This document shows positions 6,769-14,415 of a stretch of DNA of 24,318 nucleotides, in pieces. The notes beneath the pieces were generated by a model. The model did not search any database. It was not told the DNA's origin and worked only from the letters and a program-made list of their open reading frames with translations. How positions within the stretch are numbered: position 1 is the first letter of the stretch; the number at the start of each line of letters is the position of its first letter. Source of the DNA: a virus; IMG/VR virus record IMGVR_UViG_3300006793_000275, positions 1 through 24,318 of that record; one strand, given 5' to 3'. Both the position numbers and the translations under genes were made by a program.

Positions 6769-7829
6769 TGAAAGTAGCTATATTAAACGATACCCATTGC
6801 GGTGTAAGAAATTCAAGTGACATTTTTCTAAGATATCAAGAACGATTCTATGAAGAAGTCTTTTTCCCTTATCTAAAAGAGCATAACATTAAGAATATTT
6901 TGCATTTAGGAGATTATTATGAACACAGAAAATTCGTCAATTTTAAAGCTCTTAATCAAAATCGCAAACATTTTCTTGAGCCTATGCGGGATGCTGGTAT
7001 TACTATGGATATCATTCCTGGTAATCACGATGTTTATTTTAAAAATACTAACGAGTTGTGCTCACTCAAAGAGTTGCTCGGATATTTTACTTCAAATGTC
7101 AACATTATTATGAAACCAAAAGTCCTAGATTATGCAGGATGTAAAGTTGCTGTAATTCCATGGATTAATAATAGTAATTACCAAGAATACACTAAATGGG
7201 CTATGAATTGTAAAGCATCTATTCTTGGTGCACATTTAGAGTTAAAAGGATTTGATTTATTACCTGGAGTACCAAACCCACACGGAATGAGTGCTGATGT
7301 ATTTGAAAGATTTGAAATGGTTCTATCCGGACATTTTCATACCAAATCGTCCAGAGATAATGTTACGTATCTTGGTTCTCAAATGGAATTTACTTGGGCT
7401 GATGTAGATGACCCAAAATATTTTCATGTATTAGATACAGAAACAAGAGAAATTACACCAGTAAGAAATCCAATTACGATGTTCAAAAAAGTAATTTATG
7501 ATGATACAAAAGTAAATTATGATGATATCGACATGAGTCAGTTTGAAAGAAAATTTATTAAGCTGATTGTTATTAATAAAAACGACTTGTATATGTTCGA
7601 TAAATTTGTCGACAAATTACAAAGTATTGAAACATATGAATTAAAGATTGCAGAATCATTTGAAGAGTATCTAGGTGATAGCGTGGAAGACGACAAAATT
7701 TCACTAGAAGATACTACCGAACTGCTTGATTCTTATGTCGATGCTGTAGATACAGATTTAGATAAAGACCATTTAAAAGTCGAATTGAGAAAGCTTTATA
7801 CTGAAGCTCAAAACTTGGAAGTAGTATGA
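6768..7829 (+). CDS. 47: Recombination endonuclease subunit gp47 (SbcD/Mre11-like)
   Basis: This is the calcineurin-like phosphoesterase subunit of the gp46/gp47 (Rad50/Mre11-type) complex, which resects DNA ends for recombination-dependent replication and host DNA breakdown. The metal-binding motifs are all present: NDTHCG (D8, H10), LGDYYEHR (D49), GNHD (85-88), GAHL (H156) and GHFH (188-191). The 353 residues compare with 339 in T4. It starts by one-base overlap with gene 55 and its stop overlaps the gene 46 start (ATGA), so expression is coupled. Confidence is very high. Confidence 0.96.
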   Translation: MKVAILNDTHCGVRNSSDIFLRYQERFYEEVFFPYLKEHNIKNILHLGDYYEHRKFVNFKALNQNRKHFLEPMRDAGITMDIIPGNHDVYFKNTNELCSLKELLGYFTSNVNIIMKPKVLDYAGCKVAVIPWINNSNYQEYTKWAMNCKASILGAHLELKGFDLLPGVPNPHGMSADVFERFEMVLSGHFHTKSSRDNVTYLGSQMEFTWADVDDPKYFHVLDTETREITPVRNPITMFKKVIYDDTKVNYDDIDMSQFERKFIKLIVINKNDLYMFDKFVDKLQSIETYELKIAESFEEYLGDSVEDDKISLEDTTELLDSYVDAVDTDLDKDHLKVELRKLYTEAQNLEVV

Positions 7830-9541
7830 TACATTTTAAATCTGTTTCCTGGAAGAATTTTCTTTCAACAGGAAACGACCCTATTACTATATCATTAAAC
7901 AAATCACCGACTACACTTATTGTAGGTCAAAATGGTGCAGGTAAATCAACATTACTAGATGCATTATCATTTGGATTATTTGGTAAACCACACAGAGATA
8001 TTAATAAGAAACAATTGATGAATTCAATTAATCGTAAAGGTACGGTTGTCGAAGTCGAATTTACTATTGGCGATTCTGATTTTAAAATCGTAAGAGGAAT
8101 CAAACCAACTAAATTTGAGATTTGGCAAAATAGTAATATGATTAATCAAGCATCTAATGTTAGAGATTATCAGAAGTTTTTAGAAACAAATATTTTAAAA
8201 CTCAACCATAAATCATTTCATCAAGTAGTTGTACTAGGAAGTAGTTCATTCATTCCATTTATGCAATTACCTGCTTGGTCAAGAAGAGCTGTAATTGAAG
8301 ATTTATTAGATATCGGTATTTTTTCTAAAATGAATCAGTTGTTAAAAGAGAGAAACTCAAAGATTCGTGAAGAATTGGTCGACATTAATCATAACATTGA
8401 TTTATATAAAACAAAAATTGAAGCACAATCAAAATATATTAAAGATTTAGAAAGTCTAAACGAAGAACAAGTTGATATAAAGCGTGATGCAATTAATGTT
8501 TATAAAGAAGAAATAGCAGAAGTTTTTGAAGAATCTAAAAATCTAGGTAAAAACCTACAGACAATGATTCAGGGTGAAGAAAAGAACTATAAGTATTTCG
8601 GCGATAAAATGTCAGACATGAAAGCCTATAATAAAGACTTTAATAATAAAATTAAAAATCTAGTTGAAGAAGCTAGATTCTTTGAGGATAACGATATTTG
8701 TCCTACATGTGAGCAGGATATAGACGCAACTATTAAAGTAAAAAAATTAGATGTACTTAAGGAAAAGGCAAAGGATGTTCAAGAACATAAAAACTCTTTA
8801 GAAAAAGAAGTAAATACTTTGGAAAAAGAAGGTCAAGAAATTATGAACAACCTTAATCAATTAAGGCAAAAACAATCAAGGATAAATTCAAATAATGACA
8901 AGGTCGCACTCTTACAAAAGGAAATTGGCAAAACCCAAAAGGAAATCGATACGCTCCTTAAAACGTCAGGAGACAGCAAGACGGCAAAGAAGGATTTATC
9001 GACTCTTAGAAAAAGTAAAGAATCTACTACCGAAAAGAAACTAGAGTACGTTGAGGAAAGAACTTATAACGAAGCTATTGGTGAGATGTTAAAAGATACA
9101 GGTATTAAAACTAAAGTTATCAAACAATATCTGCCAGTCATGAATAGGTTAATCAATCAATATTTACAAGTATTAGATTTCTTTGTTGCATTCCATCTCG
9201 ATGAAAATTTTGACGAAACTATTAGGTCGCGTCATAGAGATACATTTAATTATGCATCATTTTCTGAAGGAGAGAAACAAAGAATTGATTTGGCATTACT
9301 CTTTACTTGGAGACAAATAGCTAAAATGAAAAATAGTGCATCGACTAATCTATTAGTATTGGACGAAACATTTGACTCAAGTTTAGATATGGATGGAATC
9401 GATAATCTAACTAAAATCTTGGATACGCTAGAAGATGGTTCTAATGTATTCATTATCTCTCATAAAGGAGATGTCCTAGAGAATAAATTTAGGTCTAAGA
9501 TTGAATTCTTTAAAGACAGAAATTTCTCTAAAATAAGGTAA
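7826..9541 (+). CDS. 46: Recombination endonuclease subunit gp46 (SbcC/Rad50-like)
   Basis: This is the ATPase partner of gp47. The N-terminal Walker A GQNGAGKST spans residues 34-42. Two coiled-coil arms flank a zinc hook CPTC (292-295), where two subunits dimerise through a shared zinc. The C-terminal ABC signature FSEGEKQRIDLALL lies near 479-492 and Walker B/D-loop LLVLDETFDSSLD near 509-521. The length of 571 matches T4 gp46 (560). It uses an ATGA overlap with gene 47. After its stop there is no terminator but an unusual pair of tandem repeats and two promoters before the tRNA genes. Confidence 0.97.
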   Translation: MIHFKSVSWKNFLSTGNDPITISLNKSPTTLIVGQNGAGKSTLLDALSFGLFGKPHRDINKKQLMNSINRKGTVVEVEFTIGDSDFKIVRGIKPTKFEIWQNSNMINQASNVRDYQKFLETNILKLNHKSFHQVVVLGSSSFIPFMQLPAWSRRAVIEDLLDIGIFSKMNQLLKERNSKIREELVDINHNIDLYKTKIEAQSKYIKDLESLNEEQVDIKRDAINVYKEEIAEVFEESKNLGKNLQTMIQGEEKNYKYFGDKMSDMKAYNKDFNNKIKNLVEEARFFEDNDICPTCEQDIDATIKVKKLDVLKEKAKDVQEHKNSLEKEVNTLEKEGQEIMNNLNQLRQKQSRINSNNDKVALLQKEIGKTQKEIDTLLKTSGDSKTAKKDLSTLRKSKESTTEKKLEYVEERTYNEAIGEMLKDTGIKTKVIKQYLPVMNRLINQYLQVLDFFVAFHLDENFDETIRSRHRDTFNYASFSEGEKQRIDLALLFTWRQIAKMKNSASTNLLVLDETFDSSLDMDGIDNLTKILDTLEDGSNVFIISHKGDVLENKFRSKIEFFKDRNFSKIR

Positions 9542-9543
9542 TC

Positions 9544-9601
9544 GCACTTTTATGTAGATATAAGTGTACAAAAGTTGCACTTTTATGTACATATAAATGT
9601 A
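9544..9601 (+). repeat. Tandem pair of 25-bp repeats upstream of the tRNA genes
   Basis: GCACTTTTATGTA followed by a 12-bp tail occurs at 9544-9568 and 9577-9601, with two mismatches in 25 and a 33-bp period. Each copy is also an imperfect inverted repeat (CACTTTTAT with ATATAAGTG in the first). The second copy contains the TGTACA -35 of a promoter. They may be operator sites or a promoter duplication. Confidence 0.75.
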
Positions 9602-9614
9602 ATACCTTTATAAT
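9586..9614 (+). promoter_or_regulatory. Upstream tRNA promoter candidate (TGTACA-N17-TATAAT)
   Basis: TGTACA at 9586-9591, inside the second repeat copy, then exactly 17 bp and TATAAT at 9609-9614. There is no extended TGG. It is in tandem with the stronger-looking promoter at 9632. Confidence 0.55.
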
Positions 9615-9631
9615 ATAAACGCATTTTTTTC

Positions 9632-9660
9632 TGTACAAACATACTTTACTATGGTATAAT
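9632..9660 (+). promoter_or_regulatory. tRNA promoter (TGTACA-N17-TATAAT)
   Basis: TGTACA 9632-9637, 17 bp, TATAAT 9655-9660 with extended TGG. The following GTACAGAA is also found after the gene 45 promoter. It ends 17 bp before the tRNA-Arg. Confidence 0.87.
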
Positions 9661-9677
9661 GGTACAGAATTAATTAT

Positions 9678-9754
9678 CTGCCCTTAGCTCAGCTGGATAG
9701 AGCAACGGTCTTCTAAACCGTAGGTCGGAGGTTCGAATCCTCCAGGGCAGGCCA
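9678..9754 (+). tRNA. tRNA-Arg (anticodon UCU)
   Basis: This is a 77-nt cloverleaf with encoded CCA. Acceptor CTGCCCT (9678-9684) pairs with AGGGCAG; the anticodon stem is ACGGT/ACCGT with loop CTTCTAA and anticodon TCT at 9712-9714; the T-arm is GGAGG-TTCGAAT-CCTCC. It reads AGA, a codon heavily used by these AT-rich genes, so it probably supplements the host pool. Confidence 0.97.
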
Positions 9755-9757
9755 ATA

Positions 9758-9861
9758 TTTAGCCTGAAAGGCCCACATGGTGGAATTGGTAGACACAAGG
9801 GACTTAAAATCCCTCGCTTATGGCGTCCCGGTTCGAGTCCGGGTGTGGGCACCAGGCTAAA
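9758..9861 (+). repeat. 9-bp inverted repeat enclosing the tRNA-Leu
   Basis: TTTAGCCTG (9758-9766) is the exact reverse complement of CAGGCTAAA (9853-9861), enclosing the tRNA-Leu. The right arm overlaps the last two bases of the encoded CCA. In RNA it would extend the acceptor stem across a small internal loop, which could guide processing. Confidence 0.7.
9771..9854 (+). tRNA. tRNA-Leu (anticodon UAA)
   Basis: This is an 84-nt class II tRNA with a long variable arm and encoded CCA. Acceptor GCCCACA pairs with TGTGGGC; the anticodon stem is AGGGA/TCCCT with loop CTTAAAA and anticodon TAA at 9805-9807; the T-arm is CCCGG-TTCGAGT-CCGGG. It reads UUA, another AT-rich codon. It is separated from tRNA-Arg by 16 bp and is presumably co-transcribed with it. 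Confidence 0.97.
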
Positions 9862-9867
9862 AAAACA

Positions 9868-9881
9868 TGCAATTATTTGCA
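9868..9881. promoter_or_regulatory. TGCA-N6-TGCA dyad upstream of the VWA gene promoter
   Basis: TGCAATTATTTGCA carries perfect 5-bp arms and ends 8 bp before the -35. It is the best-conserved copy of the dyad also seen at 6119 and 12105. Confidence 0.5.
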
Positions 9882-9889
9882 GAAAACAC

Positions 9890-9918
9890 TGTACAAATGG
9901 CTCTAGCTATGGTACAAT
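9890..9918 (+). promoter_or_regulatory. Promoter for the VWA gene (TGTACA-N17-TACAAT)
   Basis: TGTACA 9890-9895, 17 bp, TACAAT 9913-9918 with extended TGG. AGGAG at 9937-9941 precedes the ATG at 9949 by 7 nt. Confidence 0.85.
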
Positions 9919-9948
9919 ATACATATATTCAAATAAAGGAGTGATTAT

Positions 9949-12099
9949 ATGAATACCACAATCGCAAAACTACTAGCAAAAGAAGACGTTATCGTTCAAA
10001 CCGGTGCATATTCTACTGCTTGGTTTGACATCAAAAACAGAACTCTAGGTCTTCCAGATTGGAAAGATATGGGTAAAGATGTCAAAGACCTTCTTATTGG
10101 TCACGAAGTTGGCCATGCACTATATACTCCTTTTGAGGGATGGCACGATAGTCCAGAGAAATTGGAAGGATGCCCTAGGTCATATATTAATGTAGTTGAA
10201 GATTGCAGAATTGAAAAGAAAATTAAAAGAGATTATCCTGGTCTTATCGGACCAATGTCAAGAGGCTATAAAAAACTAGTAGCTGACGAATTTTTTGGCG
10301 ATGTCGATTCTATCGATTGGGACAAAGTAAAACTAATTGACAAAATTAATCTAAAAGCTAAAATTGGTAATCTTCTAGATGTACCAATGTCAGATGTAGA
10401 ATTATCGTTTTATAATAAATCTATGCAGACAGAAGAGTTTTCAGAAGTACTCGATGTTGTTAGAGAAATCCTAGCTTGGACTCAAGAAAACCAAGAGGAA
10501 TTAATTCAAAAACCAGAAACAGCTGAAGATGATTTTGACGAAGAAGAATCCGAAAACGAAGACCCAACACAAAACATGGGTCACGATGACTACGAAGATT
10601 CAGAAGAAAACAAAAAAGAAGAAAACACTCAAGGCAATTCAAACCCTGGAGACGAAGAATTAGATGATGAAGAAACTGATGAAGGTTCTCTAAAAACTGC
10701 ACTACCTGAGCATACTGACGAAGATATTTCAGTTACTGATTCTATTTTTAGAGCTATGGAAAAAACATTACTTCCAGAGTCTACTGAATTTGTTTATGGG
10801 AATGAAATTTCTAAAGAAGTTTTCAAAAAGGTAGTTTTCAAATATGACGAATTAGCTAAACTAAGAATAAATCAAAAAATGCTAGAAAACCAATATGGTA
10901 CAACTAATAATAGTATTGGACCTTTTTATAAAGCAGATTCAGAAGAAAAATTTAAAGCTTATATGAAAAGAGTTAAAAAAGCTATAGTTCCAGCAGTAAA
11001 AGAATTTGAGCAGAAAAAAGCTGCACATCAATGGATGCATGCAACTACTGCAAAAACTGGTAGAATTGATGTTAACAAATTGCACAGCTATAGAGTTTCA
11101 GAAGATATCTTTGCAAAAACTACTAAAATGGCCAACAGTAAAAATCATGGAATGTTTATGATTATCGATTACTCTGGGTCAATGTTTGATTCACTGAACA
11201 ATGTTTTAGACCAACTAATACACAGCGTAATGTTTTGTAAAGCAGTTAATATTCCATTTGATGTATATGCATTTACCTCTGGTAATAATGTAAATGAGCT
11301 ATATAAAGATGGCGACCTTTATATGGATAGCTTATCAATGCCTCAGCTAATTCACAGTGGTTTAACCAAATCAAAATTTGAAGAAGCTTTAAAGCATATA
11401 TTCTCAAGAATGGCTCAATGCAATGGTCCTTATGACAGATGGTCAAGAGCCGATTGTGAAGACTTTGGTTCAACACCTTTAAACCAAGCACTTATTGTAT
11501 CTCACAAATTAGTTAGAGAATTTAAAAAGAAGTTTGGTATTGAAAAGGTTACATTCCTTACAATCACTGATGGAGATACTAATAGGCTATCAGTTATGCA
11601 AAGCCATAAAATAGATAGAATACCACAAGAAAGAAATTACAATCCAAAACATAAATTAGAAATTGATGGTAGGAGTGTAATCCTTAGAGACTCTAGAACT
11701 GGGGGAACTAAAGATTTACTAGATAATCTAAAGAAAAGATACGGTGTTCAAACTATGGGATTCTTTATTGCAGACCATAGAAACGATTTCAACCATGCAA
11801 TATCAAAAGCTCATTTTGACGGCAATGACGATATGTGGTGGTCAAACGAATTTACTCAAGCTAAAAAGAAATATTTTGCAGAGCACAAAAAACAAAAATG
11901 TGTACACTTTAAAGATTCAATGGGATACAATAATTGGTATGTTGTTAAAAATGATAGCTTTAAAGCTGACGAAGATAGCGAAATTGAAGCTGATTCAGAT
12001 ATGACTAAAGGTCAAGTTTTAAGAGCATTCAAGAAGTTCTCAAATAACAAGAAGAATAATAAGAACCTAATGAGCAAATTTGGTCAGGCAGTGGCATAA
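9949..12099 (+). CDS. Metallopeptidase-like/VWA fusion protein (CobT-like)
   Basis: This 716-residue protein has three visible parts. The N-terminal domain has a zinc-peptidase HEVGH motif (52-56) followed by NVVEDCRIEKK, in which Glu84 is a plausible third metal ligand. Residues about 190-260 are a strongly acidic, low-complexity linker. The C-terminal half is a von Willebrand A domain with an intact MIDAS: D407-Y-S409-G-S411, T509 and TDGD (540-543). The order resembles CobT/NorD-type proteins, which work with MoxR/CobS AAA+ ATPases, and such an ATPase is the next gene. There is no CobN-like chelatase subunit in the window, so cobalt chelation is not supported; ATP-driven remodelling or proteolysis of a target is inferred. 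It has its own promoter. The substrate is unknown. Confidence 0.85.
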   Translation: MNTTIAKLLAKEDVIVQTGAYSTAWFDIKNRTLGLPDWKDMGKDVKDLLIGHEVGHALYTPFEGWHDSPEKLEGCPRSYINVVEDCRIEKKIKRDYPGLIGPMSRGYKKLVADEFFGDVDSIDWDKVKLIDKINLKAKIGNLLDVPMSDVELSFYNKSMQTEEFSEVLDVVREILAWTQENQEELIQKPETAEDDFDEEESENEDPTQNMGHDDYEDSEENKKEENTQGNSNPGDEELDDEETDEGSLKTALPEHTDEDISVTDSIFRAMEKTLLPESTEFVYGNEISKEVFKKVVFKYDELAKLRINQKMLENQYGTTNNSIGPFYKADSEEKFKAYMKRVKKAIVPAVKEFEQKKAAHQWMHATTAKTGRIDVNKLHSYRVSEDIFAKTTKMANSKNHGMFMIIDYSGSMFDSLNNVLDQLIHSVMFCKAVNIPFDVYAFTSGNNVNELYKDGDLYMDSLSMPQLIHSGLTKSKFEEALKHIFSRMAQCNGPYDRWSRADCEDFGSTPLNQALIVSHKLVREFKKKFGIEKVTFLTITDGDTNRLSVMQSHKIDRIPQERNYNPKHKLEIDGRSVILRDSRTGGTKDLLDNLKKRYGVQTMGFFIADHRNDFNHAISKAHFDGNDDMWWSNEFTQAKKKYFAEHKKQKCVHFKDSMGYNNWYVVKNDSFKADEDSEIEADSDMTKGQVLRAFKKFSNNKKNNKNLMSKFGQAVA

Positions 12100-12104
12100 A
12101 AACA

Positions 12105-12118
12105 TGCATGTTTCTGCA
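12105..12118. promoter_or_regulatory. TGCA-N6-TGCA dyad upstream of the cobS promoter
   Basis: TGCA at 12105-12108 and 12115-12118, 9 bp before the -35 at 12128. Together with the following AAAACACTGTACAAA it mirrors the VWA gene promoter, suggesting that the pair is co-regulated. Confidence 0.5.
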
Positions 12119-12127
12119 ATAAAACAC

Positions 12128-12156
12128 TGTACAAATTGGCTCAAACCTGGTACAAT
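12128..12156 (+). promoter_or_regulatory. Promoter for cobS (TGTACA-N17-TACAAT)
   Basis: TGTACA 12128-12133, 17 bp, TACAAT 12151-12156 with extended TGG. It is the closest relative of the promoter at 9890, including the TACAAT variant -10. Confidence 0.85.
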
Positions 12157-12194
12157 ACTATTATAAATTAAATTAAAGGAGTGAAATTTATATT

Positions 12195-13319
12195 ATGATG
12201 AAAGTGAATACAAATACAATAGTTGAGAAACTACAAGCAAGTTATCCCGACCAAACCATTTTTAGGAAAGCAGTTATCGTCGATACTGCAAAATCTTTAG
12301 GATTTTCTAAAGCTGATTGGTCTCCACTACTTGAAGTGAAAAGCGATGTCAGAGGTCAATATGATTTATCCTCAGTTATCGTTCCTTTGAGACAAAAAGA
12401 AGAAACTAATAGTTCAACCTTGCAAATGCAATCAATTGTTAATCAAGAAAAAAGTTATGCTAAAGCCGACCCAACGTTCGTACCTTGGGGTGCTTTTAAA
12501 GACATAACACAAATCCTAAAATCAGAAATGTTCTATCCAACTTATATCTCTGGATTATCAGGGAATGGTAAAACATTTATGGTAGAACAATCATGTGCAA
12601 AACTTAATAGGGAGTTTATACGTGTACAAATCAATCCTGAGACAGATGAGGACGACCTTATTGGAGGTTTCAGACTTATCAATGGAGAAACTGTTTTTGC
12701 TAAAGGCCCAGTTCTTAAAGCAATGGAAAACGGTGCAGTGCTATTACTCGATGAAATCGACAGAGCTACAAACAAAATTATGTGTCTTCAAGGTATACTT
12801 GAAGGTAAACCAGTTGTTGTTAAAAAGACGGGTGAAACAATTACTCCACAACCTGGATTTAATGTAATCGCTACTGCGAATACAAAAGGTAAAGGTTCAG
12901 ATGACGGTAGGTTTACAGCAGCATCTATAATCGATGAAGCATTCCTAGAAAGATTTACTATTTCCATCGACCAACAATTTCCTTCACCAAGAATTGAAGA
13001 GAAAATTGTAATCAAACACATGGATAAGTATAATGCAATAGATGGAGACTTCGCAGAAAACCTAGTCGCATGGGCAGATATCATAAGAAAAACTTTTTAT
13101 GATGAAGGTGTCGATGAGGTCATTTCAACAAGAAGGCTCTGCCATATTGTTCAAACCAATTCAATCTTTAACGATAGAATGAAAGCAATCGACCTATGTA
13201 TTGCAAGGTTTGATGATGATACTAAAGAAGCATTCCTTGACCTCTACTCAAAAGTAGATGCAGGAGTCGATTTTAATGAGGAACAAAATGTCGAAGAAAC
13301 AGACGAAGATAGATTATAA
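12195..13319 (+). CDS. cobS: CobS/MoxR-like AAA+ ATPase
   Basis: This is a 374-residue AAA+ ATPase of the type annotated CobS in marine T4-like phages. Walker A is GLSGNGKT (120-127), Walker B LLLDEID (183-189), sensor 1 ATANT (226-230), and LERF (251-254) supplies a likely arginine finger. GGFRLINGETVFAKGPVLKAM between the Walkers is the MoxR/CobS-specific region. In bacteria CobS pairs with CobT and CobN in aerobic cobalt insertion; here only a CobT-like VWA partner is adjacent, so a MoxR-VWA type remodelling role is at least as likely. Two ATGs (12195, 12198) are possible. AAAGGAG (12175-12181) is 13-16 nt upstream, a long spacing. It shares its promoter architecture with the VWA gene. Confidence 0.88.
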   Translation: MMKVNTNTIVEKLQASYPDQTIFRKAVIVDTAKSLGFSKADWSPLLEVKSDVRGQYDLSSVIVPLRQKEETNSSTLQMQSIVNQEKSYAKADPTFVPWGAFKDITQILKSEMFYPTYISGLSGNGKTFMVEQSCAKLNREFIRVQINPETDEDDLIGGFRLINGETVFAKGPVLKAMENGAVLLLDEIDRATNKIMCLQGILEGKPVVVKKTGETITPQPGFNVIATANTKGKGSDDGRFTAASIIDEAFLERFTISIDQQFPSPRIEEKIVIKHMDKYNAIDGDFAENLVAWADIIRKTFYDEGVDEVISTRRLCHIVQTNSIFNDRMKAIDLCIARFDDDTKEAFLDLYSKVDAGVDFNEEQNVEETDEDRL

Positions 13320-13590
13320 GTTTAATGAAGGAGCTCTAATCGATGAGCTCCAAAATTATATTGATAGTACTTACAATAGTCACTACTCTAAAAATAAATT
13401 TCAATCAACAGAATTTATTTTAGACTGTGGCCATGGTATGGGCTTCACAATAGGAAATGTATTGAAATACGCACAAAGGTATGGACGTAAAGGAAATAGT
13501 CAGGACCATAGAAAGGACCTAATGAAAGTTTTACACTATTCCATTATTGCACTTTCAATACATGATAGCGAAAATAAACCTGTACAATGA
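13288..13590 (+). CDS. DUF3310-like small protein
   Basis: This 100-residue protein contains GNVLKYAQRYGRKGNSQDHRKDLMKVLHYSI, the pattern of the DUF3310 family of small phage proteins (sometimes labelled nucleotide kinase without good evidence). No nucleotide-binding P-loop is visible. I chose the ATG at 13288 because AGGA (13279-13282) lies 5 nt upstream; earlier in-frame ATGs at 13258 and 13276 lack one. It overlaps the end of cobS by 32 nt in another frame, implying coupled translation. Its last codons overlap the -35 of the gene 45 promoter. Function is unknown. Confidence 0.7.
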   Translation: MSKKQTKIDYKFNEGALIDELQNYIDSTYNSHYSKNKFQSTEFILDCGHGMGFTIGNVLKYAQRYGRKGNSQDHRKDLMKVLHYSIIALSIHDSENKPVQ

Positions 13591-13609
13591 TTCGCTTTTA
13601 TGGTATAAT
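13581..13609 (+). promoter_or_regulatory. Promoter for gene 45 (TGTACA-N17-TATAAT)
   Basis: TGTACA 13581-13586, 17 bp, TATAAT 13604-13609 with extended TGG. The -35 lies inside the last codons of the DUF3310-like gene. GTACAGAA follows the -10 as at the tRNA promoter. Confidence 0.87.
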
Positions 13610-13636
13610 AGTACAGAAATATAAAAAGGAAATATT

Positions 13637-14311
13637 ATGAATTTAAGTAATGATACAATTAACGTATTGAAAAACTTTGCGACCATTAATCCTAATTTGG
13701 TAATTAAACCTGGTCAAAAACTGAAAACAATTTCTGAGGCTAAAACCATTTTGGCTTCATCTGATATTGTTGAAGATTTTGCACAAGAGTTTGGAATCTA
13801 TGATTTAAACGAATTCTTATCAGTGTATGGTCTTATTGACGATGCCCAATTAGAATTTAGTGATAAATCTGTTACCATTAAGAACGATGAAAGTAAAAGG
13901 ATTCAATATTACTTCTCTGAAATTGATATTCTAACTCAACCATCTAAGGATATTACAATGCCTGATGCTGAAGTTGGAATCAATCTTACAGATGATAACC
14001 TTAAAGCTCTCAAGCAAGCCAGCTCAGTTCTAGGTCATACTGACTTAGCTCTAGTCGGTGAAAACGGAGTTATCACTGCTAAAGTATTTGATGAAAAAGA
14101 TGCAACATCTAATACATTCGAACTAACACTGGATAGAGATAATGCATGTAAAAACGATTTTAATTTCGTTGTAAATATGCCAAATCTCAAGTTATTACCT
14201 GGTGATTATTTTGTAAGTATTTCATCTAAGCTAATTTCTAATTGGACAAACAACGATTATCCAGTAGAATATTTTATCGCTTTAGAGAAATCATCAACAT
14301 ACAATGTATAA
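13637..14311 (+). CDS. 45: DNA polymerase sliding clamp gp45
   Basis: gp45 is the trimeric sliding clamp that tethers gp43 to DNA and also activates gp55-dependent late transcription. The 224 residues match T4 gp45 (228). Clamp-like features include the N-terminal LSNDTINVLKNFATINPNLVIKPGQKL and the C-terminal LLPGDYFVSISSKLISNW...YFIALEKSSTYNV, close to the T4 ending. AAAGGAAA precedes the ATG. It leads the replisome cluster and has its own promoter. Its last codons and stop overlap the late box of the next gene. Confidence 0.93.
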   Translation: MNLSNDTINVLKNFATINPNLVIKPGQKLKTISEAKTILASSDIVEDFAQEFGIYDLNEFLSVYGLIDDAQLEFSDKSVTIKNDESKRIQYYFSEIDILTQPSKDITMPDAEVGINLTDDNLKALKQASSVLGHTDLALVGENGVITAKVFDEKDATSNTFELTLDRDNACKNDFNFVVNMPNLKLLPGDYFVSISSKLISNWTNNDYPVEYFIALEKSSTYNV

Positions 14312-14314
14312 ATA
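14307..14314 (+). promoter_or_regulatory. T4-type late promoter box TATAAATA (84-residue ORF)
   Basis: Exact late box overlapping the end of gene 45. The predicted start near 14320 leaves a leader of about 95 nt that contains two hairpins. Confidence 0.82.
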
Positions 14315-14331
14315 TATTATACAACCGAATT

Positions 14332-14348
14332 CTCATACTAATTATGAG
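14332..14348 (+). other. Small leader hairpin
   Basis: CTCATA pairs with TATGAG around a 5-nt loop in the late leader of the 84-residue ORF, just upstream of the bulged-G hairpin. Significance is unknown. Confidence 0.4.
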
Positions 14349-14354
14349 GATAAT

Positions 14355-14383
14355 GTAGGAAATGCCAAACACGGGTTTCCTAT
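14355..14383 (+). promoter_or_regulatory. Bulged-G leader hairpin, copy 1
   Basis: TAGGAAA (14356-14362) pairs with TTTCCTA (14376-14382). A T-G wobble with a bulged G at 14364 follows, then CC/GG and a 6-nt loop AAACAC. Copy 2 at 19586 keeps the T, bulged G, CC/GG and an AA-rich 6-nt loop but has a different outer stem sequence, the pattern of a conserved RNA element. It is a candidate protein-binding translational operator. Confidence 0.55.
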
Positions 14384-14415
14384 CTTAGTCTATAAACTTT
14401 GCAAAGGAGAAACAA

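Noticed and set aside
9592-9599. TATAAATG in the second 25-bp repeat as a late box
   Set aside because: It differs from TATAAATA at the last position and overlaps an early-type promoter; a late role is not supported.
9544-9601. CRISPR-like array
   Set aside because: There are only two imperfect copies with an 8-bp gap and no further units; a promoter or operator duplication explains it better.
9670-9852. 60-codon minus-strand frame over the tRNAs
   Set aside because: It coincides exactly with two clear tRNA genes; such translations across tRNA clusters are a known annotation artefact.
12618-12650. TGTACA inside cobS
   Set aside because: There is no -10-like hexamer at the 17-bp distance; the same holds for a TGTACA in the VWA gene near 11900.
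12195-13319. True cobalamin biosynthesis assignment for the CobS-like gene
   Set aside because: No CobN or other cobalamin gene is visible, and the neighbour's metallopeptidase/VWA layout fits a MoxR-type pair equally well; the symbol is kept only as the customary name.
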